A stretch of 64,000 nucleotides of DNA from Leucocoprinus leucothites (lineage: Eukaryota > Basidiomycota > Agaricomycetes > Agaricales > Agaricaceae): positions 186,001 through 250,000 of the forward strand of contig JAACJO010000001.1 in NCBI GenBank assembly GCA_013368445.1, written 5' to 3'. Position 1 is the stretch's first letter; each line of letters starts with the position of its first letter. The notes beneath the pieces are model-generated. The model was not told the origin of the DNA. It saw only the letters and a list, made by a program, of their open reading frames with translations, and did no database searches. The position numbers and the translations under genes were made by a program. Positions 1 to 11,524 of this stretch are shown here, in pieces.

Positions 1-534
1 CTTACTTTGGTCACAGACCTTTGCCTGGTCCGTTTGTCCCACCCTCGGAAGTCGGTTCTTCGGGGCATGGACATACGAATTCGAATTCGGTTTCGAATAG
101 TGGATATGGGGTGTTTGGAGCTGGTGCGGCGAGGTTGAGTGCAAAGGAGGAAGAAGCGTATGGGAATGTGGGGTCGAGTGGGCGACTTGCTGCCTCGAAT
201 CATGCGGATGGGGAAGATGGGGGTCGATCAATGCCTGTGTTTATGGCATTCCATTATCCACATCGGTAACGGCGACAACAACAGCAATACCCCGGATCGT
301 CGGCATCTCTGCCTCTCCTTCCGCAATCACCCGCTCGATGTCTCCTCTGCCGCCACTGGGGCATGTGGGAAGTGGAAAGGCGGCGATGATGAGGAGGAAT
401 GAGGCTGCGGCGGGAGTGGGGTGATTGTTTATCAGGATGCGAGGAAGGTGTCTGAGGAGGAGAGGAGTGGTGGTGCTGCTGGGGAGGAGATTTCGCCTAC
501 GTATGATAGTTTGCCTTTTGATGAGCGGAGGTGA
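1..534 (+). pseudogene. T1: decayed 3' end of a Pro/Gly/Ser-rich protein gene with TYDS tail
   Basis: First of five related copies in the window; its 5' part lies outside. A Gly/Ser/Asn-rich segment is readable from base 6 to a stop at about 267-269 (motifs NSGYGVFGAGAARLSA and MAFHYPH). The copy at 14.4-15.2 kb stays open past the equivalent point into a Gln run, so the stop here looks like damage. A second block, 421-534, encodes an acidic tail GVIVYQDARKVSEEE...ISPTYDSLPFDERR and a TGA. Tails of this kind (VxQDxGRV followed by PPTYDS) are common at the cytoplasmic end of basidiomycete single-pass membrane proteins; I know this as a pattern, and no membrane segment is visible here. Function unknown. 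Confidence 0.45.
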
Positions 535-1909
535 GGGGTATATGAGAGGGATTGTACCGGAGGAGAAGGAAGAAGAGTTGAAGAAAATGTTATATTTGCT
601 ATATTCTGACTTGTTTGTCTAAAGGGGAGGGTGGATTGAAATTGGATTAGAGCATGGACTCGAACTCTTAGAGAGAAAAAAGAGCTTTCGGAGAGCGTTT
701 TTCGCTTCCTTTTTTTCACTCATTTTTTTGTTTGATATATGCAGATGTTTTGTTCAATGCACGAATTTGATGTGCCTATTCAAGAATCCGACTCCTCACC
801 TACACCGTACCTGCTCATCACTGTTCATAGTGTACTCAGCTTATTTACTTATGCCCAACTTGATTTTCTTGTCTGTTTGATTTCTTGATCCCGATATTTG
901 TTTTTTCTGTCCTCTCAGCTTATTGATGTGTGCTGAAGGAGTAAGACTCGGTAAGTAGTATACGTGTTTTACTTGGTGACAATTTTATTTTATTTTGTGT
1001 TTGTGTTGAGTGTTTGTGGGAACGGTGAGGTGCGGTTTGAGATATCTCCGGATTGACCTGGGGCATCTTCATGTACGACCCATAGTGAATGGGGACATCA
1101 TGGGTGGCAAAATCATCTGTGTAGAGTCAGGGACACGCTCTGACTACATAGTAGCTCATATCGAGATCATTGGCACGAGAACATCTTGTTCTCGCTCGGA
1201 AGGGGGGGGGACTGAACATGGATCGTTTGCTAAATTCCGCGGAATGGTGATGATGAGTATAACGGATGATGATCTCAAGCTTTTACCTAGGGTAGTCACA
1301 ATTTTCTGGGCTGATTTCGGCGAATCTCGTAATTTACTTACAGAGGTGACTAATCAGATTCAGTGGTATTGTTACGCTTTGGCATCTATCGGTGCTTGTG
1401 CATGAGAATGACTGGAGGGAGTGTCACAGGTAGTCGTCCCCCTACGGAGATTGCGGACCGTTGGGTGGTGCCTAGTGTTGATGCAGAGATTGATTACTGC
1501 CCAGAACTGAATTTCTGCTTGTCACAGACGGTGGCTGTTTTCGGCTTTTCCATGATATGTTCTAATTCTATTCTGCCATCAGCATCAGCTCAGTTCTTTC
1601 TGCGACACAGCAGATCAGGTTCTTTCTGCGAATCACGCTGAGCGCCATAATCAAACTAACATCTCGGGGAGCCTTGTGACAGGACTAAACGTGTGAGATC
1701 CCCTTCAAACCCGATCTGGGAGGAAGGAAAGCGCCCACAAACATATTAATTCCAGTTCTACTCGACCGTTGCCCATCCTGCGTGATACCATCCCATTCAT
1801 ATTAAGCTACCAATATTTCTTGGACTCATCAAGGATGTATGTTCCATCCAAGCATCCGTGATCTTCACCGACCAGTCTAATGTTTCTTGTAGTCAGCACA
1901 ACACGAAGC
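535..1909 (+). other. Spacer T1-A1, possible 5' UTR intron
   Basis: No convincing gene. Pieces of it recur in the other units. Just before A1, a GTATGT donor at 1837 and a TTCTTGTAG acceptor ending at 1892 could bound a 56-nt 5' UTR intron. The same pair is seen at 9321-9376 before A2, a CAG version before A4, and it is not clear before A3. Confidence 0.35.
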
Positions 1910-2992
1910 ATGGTAGTTAATGAAGAAGTCTTTCACCTGCTTGAGTCCGCGTATGATTCCCATCCGGTGCACCAGATCGCTGAGATGGCAGGCATTGTAT
2001 TGTCGATCGTCGAAATATTGAAGGTATGCTGCTATGTTGCTGTTGCCCTTCCACCTTTCCCCTTTCCCCCTTGTATTCAGCAACGGCAGCCGCCCAAGTC
2101 ACCGAATGTTACACTACCCAGAATACCCCAGTTCTTCTCACAGCTGCTTGAAAAAGAGAACTTACAATTTATCCCAGGCTGTGAGGAGACACAAAGATGC
2201 TTTCTTTGCGATAGGGAGAGGTGCATGTAAAATAGTTGCCGAACTCGCCAATAGGGCCTATGCGGCATATTCTATTCTCGACAGTTTCAAACTCGAAATT
2301 CTTCAAACAAATCTTAAGTGAGTTGCTGCTCGATGACCGCCAAACCTTGATTATTTCTCAGTTTGGGAATAGACTCATCAGGGACAATATCAAGAAGCAT
2401 GTGAGGGGCCAAACGTTGGTGGGGAGAGTTGTTTACGGCTATTCACATATCGAAACAATCCAGAGGTGTTGGGACCGCCTCCAGGGCTGCTTTGGAATAC
2501 TTGGTGTGAGTTGTCCTAGTGAACTTATGACTTTTTCTTCTATCGATGACCCTACCAATATTACTGCAGCTTCAACTCAGCTTGGAGACTCGGGACCACA
2601 TATTAGTCCTGGGACGTCAGGTAGAGGAGCTCAGAGAGCACCAAAAGCGTGTACTATTACACGAGATATTGAACTCAGGTACCGCACCCCACGACTCAAT
2701 GGTCGGCGAGTCGTCTCCAGCAAGTGTAACACCAGAGCCGAGAGAGGATACGAACCCTTCACATCAAGAGGGAAGGGACTCTCCCTCAAATCACCAAACA
2801 GTCCATGGGAGAGGTGATATGACCCTCAGACTCCCAGACGAAGGAACCTCCTTAATCAGTGCCAACCAGACAGACCCTGGAAATAGAGTCAGCTATACGC
2901 AAGTGTCAGGCAATGCGATAAGCAGCAGTGTAGGAACTGTGATCAGGATTAGAGGGTCAGGCAATATTTTGAATATATCACTCCAAGCTTGA
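1910..2992 (+). CDS. A1: MLKL/HeLo-like protein with C-terminal amyloid-like motif
   Basis: Four exons, 1910-2023, 2178-2317, 2373-2505 and 2570-2992, joined by GT..AG introns of 154, 55 and 64 nt, give 269 aa in one frame. The three paralogues (A2-A4) have the same splice positions and phases, which is strong support. Residues ~1-165 are amphipathic helices with patterns such as HQIAEMAGIVLSIVEILK, AIGRGACKIVAEL, and LVLGRQVEELREHQ, resembling the N-terminal helical cell-death domains (MLKL/HeLo-like) of Agaricomycete NLRs. A Ser/Thr/Pro/Asp-rich linker follows. The last 36 residues (NRVSYTQVSGN... IRGSG... LNISLQA) are nearly invariant among copies. HET-s-type effectors have this layout and size, so a membrane-acting, amyloid-triggered cell-death role is inferred, not shown. 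The start is the first ATG after a conserved upstream splice-like site. Confidence 0.7.
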
Positions 2993-4059
2993 TGCATGGG
3001 GAGGTGGATGGTGAAGGGGAACAGGCAGTTGTACCCCCGTAAATAAAATAAAATATTAGTGCGAGCGCGACCGAGTCCAACAGTCGCTGGGTGTCAAAAC
3101 CACAAGAAGACGTCGACGAGGGACTGTGCGGAATTTGGAGAGGAAAGGAATAGAATTAAGCAAGATATAAAGAGATGACTGAGATAGATAGAGATTGAAT
3201 AAATTTTGATTATTTCCTGATTTTCGGACAGAGACTGAGGCAAAGGTGGTCGTGGTTCATTCCCTAGCTCGAAAACTGACTATGACACGTCAAAGTACAC
3301 TACTAAAGTCCCTGTGGCAAACTAGTGCCTAAAGTCTGAAACCAAAGTAAATAAGTTTATTCTAAAAAAAGAATCAACGGGCGCTATGATAACAAAACTG
3401 ATGTCAAATAAATAGTAGGTGATGGGTGCTCAGGTGCGAGATCCAAGTGCAGAGAGAAGCCCATCTCCACAATGGGAAATACATTGTTACAGATCCTCGT
3501 ACAGGTTTGCGTTTGATAGTTCTAATGTTGTAGCATGGCTGTAACTATTTGTTTACTTTCGATATGCCCGAGAAACTCGGCAAGTGCGGATTTTATACCA
3601 CGTGGAATTAATTCACACACCAAACGCTGGTCATAACAGAGGCTCGGATCATCACGATCAGCCGTTTGATCGTGGTGAATTTGGGGCCGCGTGGCACCGT
3701 TTTTATAACCGGCTACTGTGGATGCTCACTCGTACAAGTGACATGGAGCGCTGCCTTGACGGTTGTTCCTACACAGTAGCATAAAGCACCTACGATGCTA
3801 CGAGCGATAACTCTATACCGTGGCTTTCAATACTCTTCCTCGCCGCTACTTGCAGAATCAGTTTTCTAGTGTTCTTGCTGTATTCAACTAACGGCATATT
3901 CCAACCGATCTCATCACAATGAGCACTTTCTTCCACTCTAACCTAGCTCAGTTCTGAGTTCTTCGCACCCCGTCTACTCTCATTTCCTGGAAGAACCTTG
4001 TCTGGTTGGTATGGCCTATTCAGGTACACTCCTTGATGGTTTTTTATGGGATTTATTCG
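2993..4059 (+). other. Spacer A1-B1
   Basis: No gene supported. It contains short blocks recurring after A2 and A3 (for example around 3540-3780 versus 10500-10800 and 19410-19700). Open stretches there differ in frame between copies, so they are not treated as coding. Confidence 0.4.
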
Positions 4060-5021
4060 TGACAGGATCAGCATCTACAATTGTTGAGACGTCGATTATT
4101 CAACAACTCGAAGCCGCTCAGCATTTGCCAGATGTCACAATGATAGCTGGTATCTCCCTCTCAACAATAAATACCGTACAAGGAAGTAGTGATATAAACA
4201 CTCTACCATATCAGATCTGACTCTTTTCAATGAGGCCTTGAAGGGGGATAATGGAATTTTCATGAGTATGGGAAGGGGGAACGTTTGTGAGCTTGCGGTG
4301 TGGGGTCATCACCGAGAGAGTTGGTGACGATAGATCTCAATTTTGTGGAGGACTAAGCCTCAGAGTCATTCAGGTGCTCTTGCAGTACGTCATCTAAAAC
4401 TGCAGACACGTCGACGAATACTCGTCTCGTCACAGTGAAGTGGCCGAGTTACTCAGGAAGCACGTGGAAAGCCAGGGAAAGTGGAGAGGTCTCTTGCACA
4501 GGGTCCCATGCGGTCGCCCAGATACTGATATCGCTTGAGAACGTCGAGATCGCCTTCAACATGCAGCTATTGAAGTCCTTGGGGTGAGCGCTCCTTGACT
4601 ACAGAAAACACGTCCCTAATGTTTTCCTTTAGTTGAAGACCAACTTGAATGTAGATGTGCGCGAGCGGGTGGTATCTCTGAGTAGTGAGGTTGGGCACCA
4701 GCAACAGGCTCGACCGCACCTACGATCAGCCAGCAGCTCGCGCCACAGTTAACCACACGTTCCGAGGCGGACCCTCCATACAGACCATTCGGCGCGAATG
4801 AGCAAGGAAGATCTTTGAGTCAAGCGAGACGAGACTCTGGGATGGACCAGGAGCTGATCCCCACCATGCCGCCAGGTTCCTCGAGTCAGAGTGAGCTACC
4901 CAACAGTATACCTTCGACAAGATACAACCAGGCGTTCCACGACAGTGATTTCGTCAACGATGGGTGCTTCAATAATGCGGGTGGTGTTGGGAATACTTAT
5001 AATATATTGTTCGTGAGATGA
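4060..5021 (+). pseudogene. B1: decayed paralogue of the A gene
   Basis: Blocks line up with the A exons. 4080-4184 reads IIQQLEAAQHLPDVTMIAGI, matching A exon 1, but its donor is GGAAGT, not a GT site. 4230-4330 reads ALKGDNGIFMSMGR...CELAV, matching exon 2, then shifts frame. 4436-4583 reads EVAELLRKHVESQGKW..., matching exon 3. 4633-4750 reads LKTNLNVDVRERVVSL, matching the start of exon 4. 4815-5021, in another frame, ends DFVNDGCFNNAGGVGNTYNI, matching the A C-terminal motif. Frameshifts and the lost donor make it non-functional as written. It is a second, more diverged lineage of the same family, placed downstream of A in each of the first three units. Confidence 0.6.
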
Positions 5022-6779
5022 TTCAATAGAGATGTCTGTGGAAGCTGAATATATGCGAATAATACGGGCTGAGTCGTTTTATTTTTTCAAGAACAGGGTG
5101 GAGGTAAGGAAAGAGGGCAGTGGCCAGACCCTCCGACAGCTTCAGCTCCAGGTCCTGCAAGAGTCCAGTAGTAAACTCGTCTGCGGTATGGGGCCGCCTT
5201 GTTTGGAAACATATAGTCCTACGGAGCGGCTACTGTATTGAACACCATCGTCCGGGAGTCTAGATAATGCGGAGATCGCGTTGGTCCCGTCATACACTGT
5301 GATTGCATGTAACCTGAAGAACCACGACGGTGACGACCAGCAGGAGATTGGGCATTGGCTAGAGTGTCATCGCATGGTGAAGCTAGAGGCTTTTAGCGCC
5401 TGGAAAGGATACCCTCTGGTCGGCAGTATCGAGTACGCCGGACAGCGACGAGCTACGGCCAGTGGGCCAGTGATAGGCGGGTCAGATTTCAGAGATGTGC
5501 AAGCACTGGAATGCGACGAAGAGCCTAAATTTCGGTAGTCAAAGGTTATTGGAGCGTAAACGATGTGAGGTAGATGTGAATGCCCACGCTAACGATCCAG
5601 TCGGAACCCTGGCTCATGCTGAGACCGGTTGCACGCTTTTTTCTCCCTCACTCATATTCGGGCGATCTGAATGACGACGAAACCATGCACTGAGGAAGTC
5701 GATGCTCTCCTTGGGATGCTTGCTTTCTTGGCTTGCATTGCTGGGCACGGTCCACGAGCGTCGAGTTGAGGACAGACTGGCATGAGCGGGAAGGGGAAGG
5801 AGCAGTAGCAATGGAGGTAGGACATGGGAAGCGCTAAAGGAAGCATGTCACATACTATCATCATACTTAGCGGCCGGAGGGAACAGTTGGCCTGCAGTGG
5901 AACTGGGCGTGTGAACTGGGCAGACACGTTCCAGTTTTCACCATCGTTACAGGGGAAGTGCCCTGGACGATAATCCAGGGAGGGTATGGGAGATGTAATG
6001 GAGACGAGGCCGAGGGTGTCGTTCCTTCGAAGAGACCTGGGAAGATCCGAAATATTAAGGTCGATAGAGAGTCATGTGCGATGCATTTTCGTGTCGTAAT
6101 GCGCGGACAAAGGAGGGAGCGTATAGTCACAGAGACTAGAATGCGTGATAGGGGTGTAAGTACCACCCGGAATACCAAGGGAGGGATATGACTGATGTCC
6201 TCATTGTTCTTTCAAGGTTGAAAGGGAGGCACGACGAGGGTAATTGTGCTCGAAGCTGGCAGGGATGGACGGGAGTTGGACTTTCGATTGGCCGATGCCA
6301 GCGTCGGAATGCGGCTTGTCCTGTACATCCACCGTGGAATAGTTTGAGCCGTTTTACCGGCCATTCGATCGCCTCGTGATTTCTAAGTCTAGGGTAATCG
6401 AACGATTTCTGGGTTACGATTACTGCCAGCGCCTACGGTGGAGGTGGCCGAGCTGGATATGAGATTCATCATTCAGTCCAATTCGGAGTTACCACTGTCA
6501 CACGCGTGAGCATTCGGACGCTGAAAAAAAAGAACAGGATACACACAGGACAGCAGGGGAAGTAGAGGGCGAGAGGTCGTGGAGAAAAGCGGTAGAGTCG
6601 TTCTTGTCCTTGGGCTCATGACATTAGAAAGAAGAGATGATGGAAGGGCATGTGAAGTATCGCAGGCGAGATTCTCATGATTGGCTGCCCAACCCGTCAC
6701 TGTTTGGCGTAAACACGCACAAATACTTCTCAATTGATCACGGTTAATCATTAATTAATCAACTCTCGCTTGCCAGCTG
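5022..6779. other. Decayed repeat-unit block C (unit 1)
   Basis: Recurs after B2 and B3. The plus strand carries open stretches (5032-5241, 5281-5538) that are broken by stops in the other two copies. The minus strand around 5650-6750 is pyrimidine-rich with broken reading frames. No family is recognised; probably the remains of a further gene plus the promoter of the next T copy. Confidence 0.35.
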
Positions 6780-7537
6780 ATGAGGCCTAGTACGGATCAG
6801 CGTCCGCTTATTGGTGCGTCTGGAGGGCTGCCACATATTTTCCGTACGGTCCTTCCCCGATGTCGTTCCTTCCACCTCTCAGATGCATGGGCCGTACGCC
6901 ATGAATTACGGCAATCTTCCTCCCGGAAGACAGGGAGGAAGCGCGCCTTCCCCAAATGGACACAACAGCGCTCGTGGTACGGGCATGGATACCCTCCACC
7001 ACCAGGAACAGCGCAATCCGACGGTGATTACACCGCCTTTTCCAGCCCATCGCCCACCGGCGCTCAAGTAGCACACTCTGGTCATGGATCTTCCCTGGTC
7101 TGTCTGTTCCACCTTCGGAAGTAGGTCCTTTGGGCCATTGGCATACGGAGTCGAATTCGGTTACGAATAGTGGTTATGGGGCATTTGCGGCTGGTGCGGC
7201 GGGATTGGGCGCGGGGGAGAGAGAGGCTTATGGGAATACGGGATCGAGTGGGCGGCTTGCGGTTTCGAATTATGCGGATGGGGAGAATGGGGGTCGAGCT
7301 ATGTCTATGCCTATGGCTTTCCATTGTGCTTTTGACTTTGACGACTTCTCCTCCACCACCACCACCACCGGGACAGGCGGTGAGTGAAAGGTGGTGATGT
7401 TGGGGAGGAATAAGGCTGCAACGGGGAGTGGGGTGATTGTCCAACAAGATGCGGGGAGGGTGACTGAGGAATAGAGGAGTATTGGAGAGGCGATTCCACC
7501 TACGTATGATAGTTTACCTTTTGGTGAACGGAGGTGA
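6780..7537 (+). pseudogene. T2: decayed copy of the T gene 3' end
   Basis: Matches T1 and T3. Around 6811-7071 it reads SFPDVVPSTSQMHGPYAMNY and PPGRQGGSAPSP; around 7130-7387 it reads the Gly/Ser-rich NSGYGAFAAGAAGLGAGERE block. The acidic tail (7433-7537) keeps IVQQDAGRV and IPPTYDSLPFGERR but has an in-frame TAG after VTEE. A frame change lies between the two main blocks. The tail contains a clean PPTY motif, the form typically bound by WW-domain (for example Nedd4/Rsp5-type) adaptors; that is family knowledge and not evidence for this copy. Confidence 0.45.
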
Positions 7538-9392
7538 GGGGCGTGTGAGATAGTGGAGAGAAGAGGCCGAAGAGAATGTTATATCCGCTATATCCGGACT
7601 TGTTTGACCCGAAGGGGAGGATGACAAGGGTGGATTTAAATTTGATTGGAGCATGGACTCAAACTCTCGCAGAGAGAAAAGACCTTTCGGACGGTGTTGT
7701 TCACTTTTTTTCACTCCTCTTTTCTTGAGATACATACTCGCATACAGCGCGTGTTTGTTCATTGTAACGAATTTGATGCGCCGACTCATGACTTTGACTC
7801 CTCCTCATCCTCACCGCACCTGTTCATCACTTGTTCACAGTGCACTCAGCTTATTTACTTTTGCCTGACCTGATCTCCCCCAAACGATCCTTTGTTGTTG
7901 TAAATGTTTGTTTTTACTGTTCCCTCAGCTTCTCAGCTCATTGATTGTGTTTTATTTAGTGACAATGTTATTATCTTGTCCTTTTGAATGTTTGTGAGAT
8001 GAATATTGATGCACAGTTAGATATGTACGGATTAAGCTTTCCTTCGGGTATCTCTGTACACGAAAGGGGACATTGTGGTGGCAGAGTGATTTATTGTGGA
8101 GTTAGGAACATGTTACTGTCTACATCAGCCTTCATGATTGAGATCGCCGCAAGATGTTCTTAATTATGCTCGCCCGAGGGGGCTAGAGGTTGATCCTTCT
8201 CTAGAAGGTTGTTCAGTACAAGAGAAGGTTTGATGGTGGAGGGGGCAGTGGCAATCCTACTGGACCAATCCTGGCGAACCTTATACATCGGAGATAGCTG
8301 ATCGGGGTACTTTTTTGAAATATTATTTTGTGGTGGTCATAAAATTACTGGAATTATGTTATAGTGAGGTCAAAGCATCATCCGAGGATCACCAGTTACT
8401 AGCACTTCTAAGCTGCTCTTCCTAATTGTCCCGAATCCCTAATACAGGATTTGCTCAGCCCAAACTGGCATTAACACACTGCCTCAATTCCAGACGGTTA
8501 AATTTGCAGGATTGATTCCGTGGAATCAGAGCGGCGGCGGCGTGGATTCCCGGGTGGAACTTGGAGGTTTCATACAATCCAAGTGCAAATCGATGCCACC
8601 ATCTGCATCCTAATGCTTTGACACCAGTTGTCAAAAGTGGCCAAGAAGGCTTCAGGTTGAAGGAGGGCTATCCTTTGATATTCTCGTCCGCATATGTTTC
8701 TATGTACATACATTTTTACATTTTTGTGACTATTTGTTATGGGTCGGGTAATAATGTATTTCAAACCTGGACAACCGCACGCAATGGGCAGGGAAAGGAA
8801 ATGGCGGCTATACGAAGGCTGAAAGATAATATAGATGGGTCATCACAAACTGCATATCTACCTTCAACCGGCTCACTGCGGGCTATCTATCTACCTTATT
8901 AGATAGAACCAGTGGTGGCAGGTATGAGCGGCGAAGCAAGGCCCTACTAGATGTAGAACATCCGATGAGTCGGCACCCTACTGAGCGCACTCCAAAGGAG
9001 CGTCAGTGGCGCATACAACCAGTTACCAATCCAGTGTGTCCAAACTCACAACTAGCAGTTCCCCGCTTTCCTTATGTAATGATACATACATCATGCCCGC
9101 TAATCCACCATTAGCCTAGTAGATTACTTGGATCTCCACAGCAAGAGCTTGGCTGTACGGTTACTAGTAACCATACCATTGGATCATCTCTGTCTCAGAA
9201 CTTTCCGGTGGACTGCTAGCGCCCATGTTGGACGTATTTAATCTTGGCCTGCCCGACTATTGCCCATCCCAAGCAATACACTACCGGTTGTATCCAAGGT
9301 CCCTTAAACTCATCAAGGATGTATGTTCCAGTCAGCAATCCATGCTTTTCATCGAGCAATCTAACATTTACTGTAGTCGGCACGAACAAGCC
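7538..9392 (+). other. Spacer T2-A2
   Basis: No gene supported. An open stretch at 8561-8902 has a degenerate counterpart at about 17650-17860 in unit 3 that is not open, so it is treated as chance. Confidence 0.35.
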
Positions 9393-10426
9393 ATGGTAGT
9401 TGGCCAGGAAGTCTTACAGCTACTTCAGTCTGCATATGGTTCCCATCCGGTGAGCCAGGTCGCTGAGATGGCAGGCATTGCATTGTCAGTTGTTGAAATG
9501 TTGAAGGTATATTGCTGTTGCCCTCCCACCCTCCCCCATTCCCCTGGTGCTTAGCAACGACGGCCATCCAAGTCATCCAAATCCGCACTACCTTATTCTT
9601 CTCATGACCGCTTGTAAATGAGAACTGACAATTTATACTAGGCCGTGAGGAGAAAGAAAGAAGCTTTCTCTGCGATAGGGAGATGTATATGTGGAATAGT
9701 TGCCGAACTCATCAATAGGGCTCACGAAGCATGTTATATCCTCAACAATTTCAAAGTCGAAATTCTCCAAGCAAATCTAAGGTGAGATGCTGCCCAATGA
9801 TCGCCAAACCTTGATTAACTATTTCTCAATTTGGAATAGGGTCGTCAGAGACAACATCAGGAAGCACGTGAGGGGCCAAACACTTGTGGTAAGAGTTCTT
9901 TACGGCTACTCGCATGTCGAAGCAGTCCAGAGATGTTGGAGCTGCCTCCAGGATTGCTTTGGAATACTCAGTGTGAGTTATTCCAGGGATTTTATGATAT
10001 TTTCTTCCATTCATGCCCCCATCAATATTACTGCAGCTTCAGTTCAGTTTAGAGATCTGGGACCGTGTGCTAGTCCTGGGGCGTCAGGTAGAAGAGCTGA
10101 GAGAGTACCACAGACATGTATTGTCGGGGGAGATCTCGAACTCAGATAACACGTCACATGACTCAATAGTCGAGTCCCCAAGGCGTGCAACACCAGAGCC
10201 AACAGATGATATGGACTCCCCATCAACTCGCCAAGCAGTCCATAGAAGAGGTGATATGACCCTCAGACTCCCAGAAGGAGCTTCCTTGATCAGAGCTAAC
10301 CAGATGGACCCTGGTAATAGAGTCAGCTATACGCGAGTGTCAGGGAATGCGATAAGTAATAGTGTAGGAACTGTCGTCAAGATTAGAGGTTCGGGCCATA
10401 CTTTGAATATATCGCTCCAAGTTTGA
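9393..10426 (+). CDS. A2: MLKL/HeLo-like protein with C-terminal amyloid-like motif
   Basis: Exons 9393-9506, 9642-9781, 9840-9972 and 10037-10426 give 258 aa. Exon lengths 1-3 (114, 140, 133 nt) equal those of A1 and A3. The N-terminal helical domain keeps VSQVAEMAGIALSVVEMLK, IVAELINRAHEA and VLVLGRQVEELREY. The linker is about 11 residues shorter than in A1. The C-terminal motif is the most diverged of the four but still differs from A3 at only six of 36 positions (NRVSYTRVSGNAISNSVG, then IRGSGHTLNISLQV). No stop or frameshift. Followed by the decayed paralogue B2. Function as inferred for A1. Confidence 0.7.
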
Positions 10427-10959
10427 TGCTTGGGACAGTAGACGGGAAAGACCTTGTTGTAGATCGTCGCATGGGCTTGTGTACTTAGTAGTTCTGATAT
10501 TGTGGTATGGCTGTAACTATTTATCTGCTTTCCGATGTGCCCGAGAACCTTAGCAAGTGCGGCTTTATACCGTGTGGGAGCATTTCACAGATCAAATGCT
10601 GGTCATAACAGTACAATCATGAAGAATAAATACAGAGGCTCCGATCATCACGATGAACTATTTGATCGTGGCGGAGGTGGGGCCACATGGGGGCACCGCT
10701 TTTATACCTAACTGACTACAGTGGGATGTTCACTCGTATAAGCAACATATAGCACTATCTTCAGAGTTGTATTACACAGTAGCATAAAGCACCTACAATG
10801 CTACGAGACTAACTCTATGTCGTAGCTTTCGGTGTTATTCTCCGCCGCTGGCTGCAGAATCAACTTTCCGGTGTTCCTGTATAAAATTAACAGCCTATCC
10901 TAACCGATCGGATAATGATGAGCACTTTCTTTCGTCCTGGTTTGGCTCGGTTGTGTGTG
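10427..10959 (+). other. Spacer A2-B2
   Basis: Homologous to the A1-B1 and A3-B3 spacers; nothing coding recognised. Confidence 0.4.
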
Positions 10960-11524
10960 CCAGGTGTCGCAATGATACGTAGTATCTCCCTTTCAACCTT
11001 GAATACTGTACAGCGAATAGCAATATTAGCATTTTACCATATTAAACCTGACTCCTTATTATGAGGCCTTGAACGGACATGATGGAATTTCCGCGGATAT
11101 TGGGGAGAATGTTTGTGAGCTTGTGGTAAAGGTTGTTGAGAGATTTGACGGCGACGGGCCTCAATTTTGTGGTGAACTAACCCTCCGAGTCATTTAGGTG
11201 CTCTTGCAGTGCGCCGCTAAGATTGTAGACACCTTGACGAATACTCATCTCGCTGCAGCGAAGTGGCCGGGTTACTCAAGAAGCACGTAGAAAGCTAGGG
11301 AAGGTGTAGAGGACTCTTGAACAGGGTCAGGTGCGGTCGTCGAGATATGGAGATCGCTCGAGAATATCGAAATCGACTTCAACGCCAGCTATAGAAGTCC
11401 TTGGGATGAGTGCAGAAAACACGTCCCTAATGTTTTCCTTTAGTTGAAACCCAATGGAGACGTGTGGAGGTTCATTAACGAGGGTGGTATTGGGAATTCT
11501 TATGATATATCATTCGCGAGATGA
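10960..11524 (+). pseudogene. B2: shortened decayed paralogue of A
   Basis: The most reduced B copy. 10965-11017 keeps part of the exon 1 block; ~11063-11210 the exon 2 block; ~11254-11420 the exon 3 block (VAGLLKKH type, with stops). 11444-11524 is one open exon reading LKPNGDVWRFINEGG then IGNSYDISFAR and TGA. Compared with B3 (20533-20943), the whole linker is deleted in frame, so the exon-4 helix start runs straight into the C-terminal motif. Upstream stops make the complete gene a relic. Confidence 0.5.

Noticed and set aside
640..690. GACTCGAACTC on the plus strand, repeated near 7650, 15300 and 23895, looks like the T-loop of a minus-strand tRNA
   Set aside because: No matching D-arm or anticodon stem; the similarity is only shared T-gene 3' UTR.
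3584..3784. Frame in the A-B spacer recurring at 19416-19658
   Set aside because: The open frame is not the same one in the two copies and is broken in unit 2.
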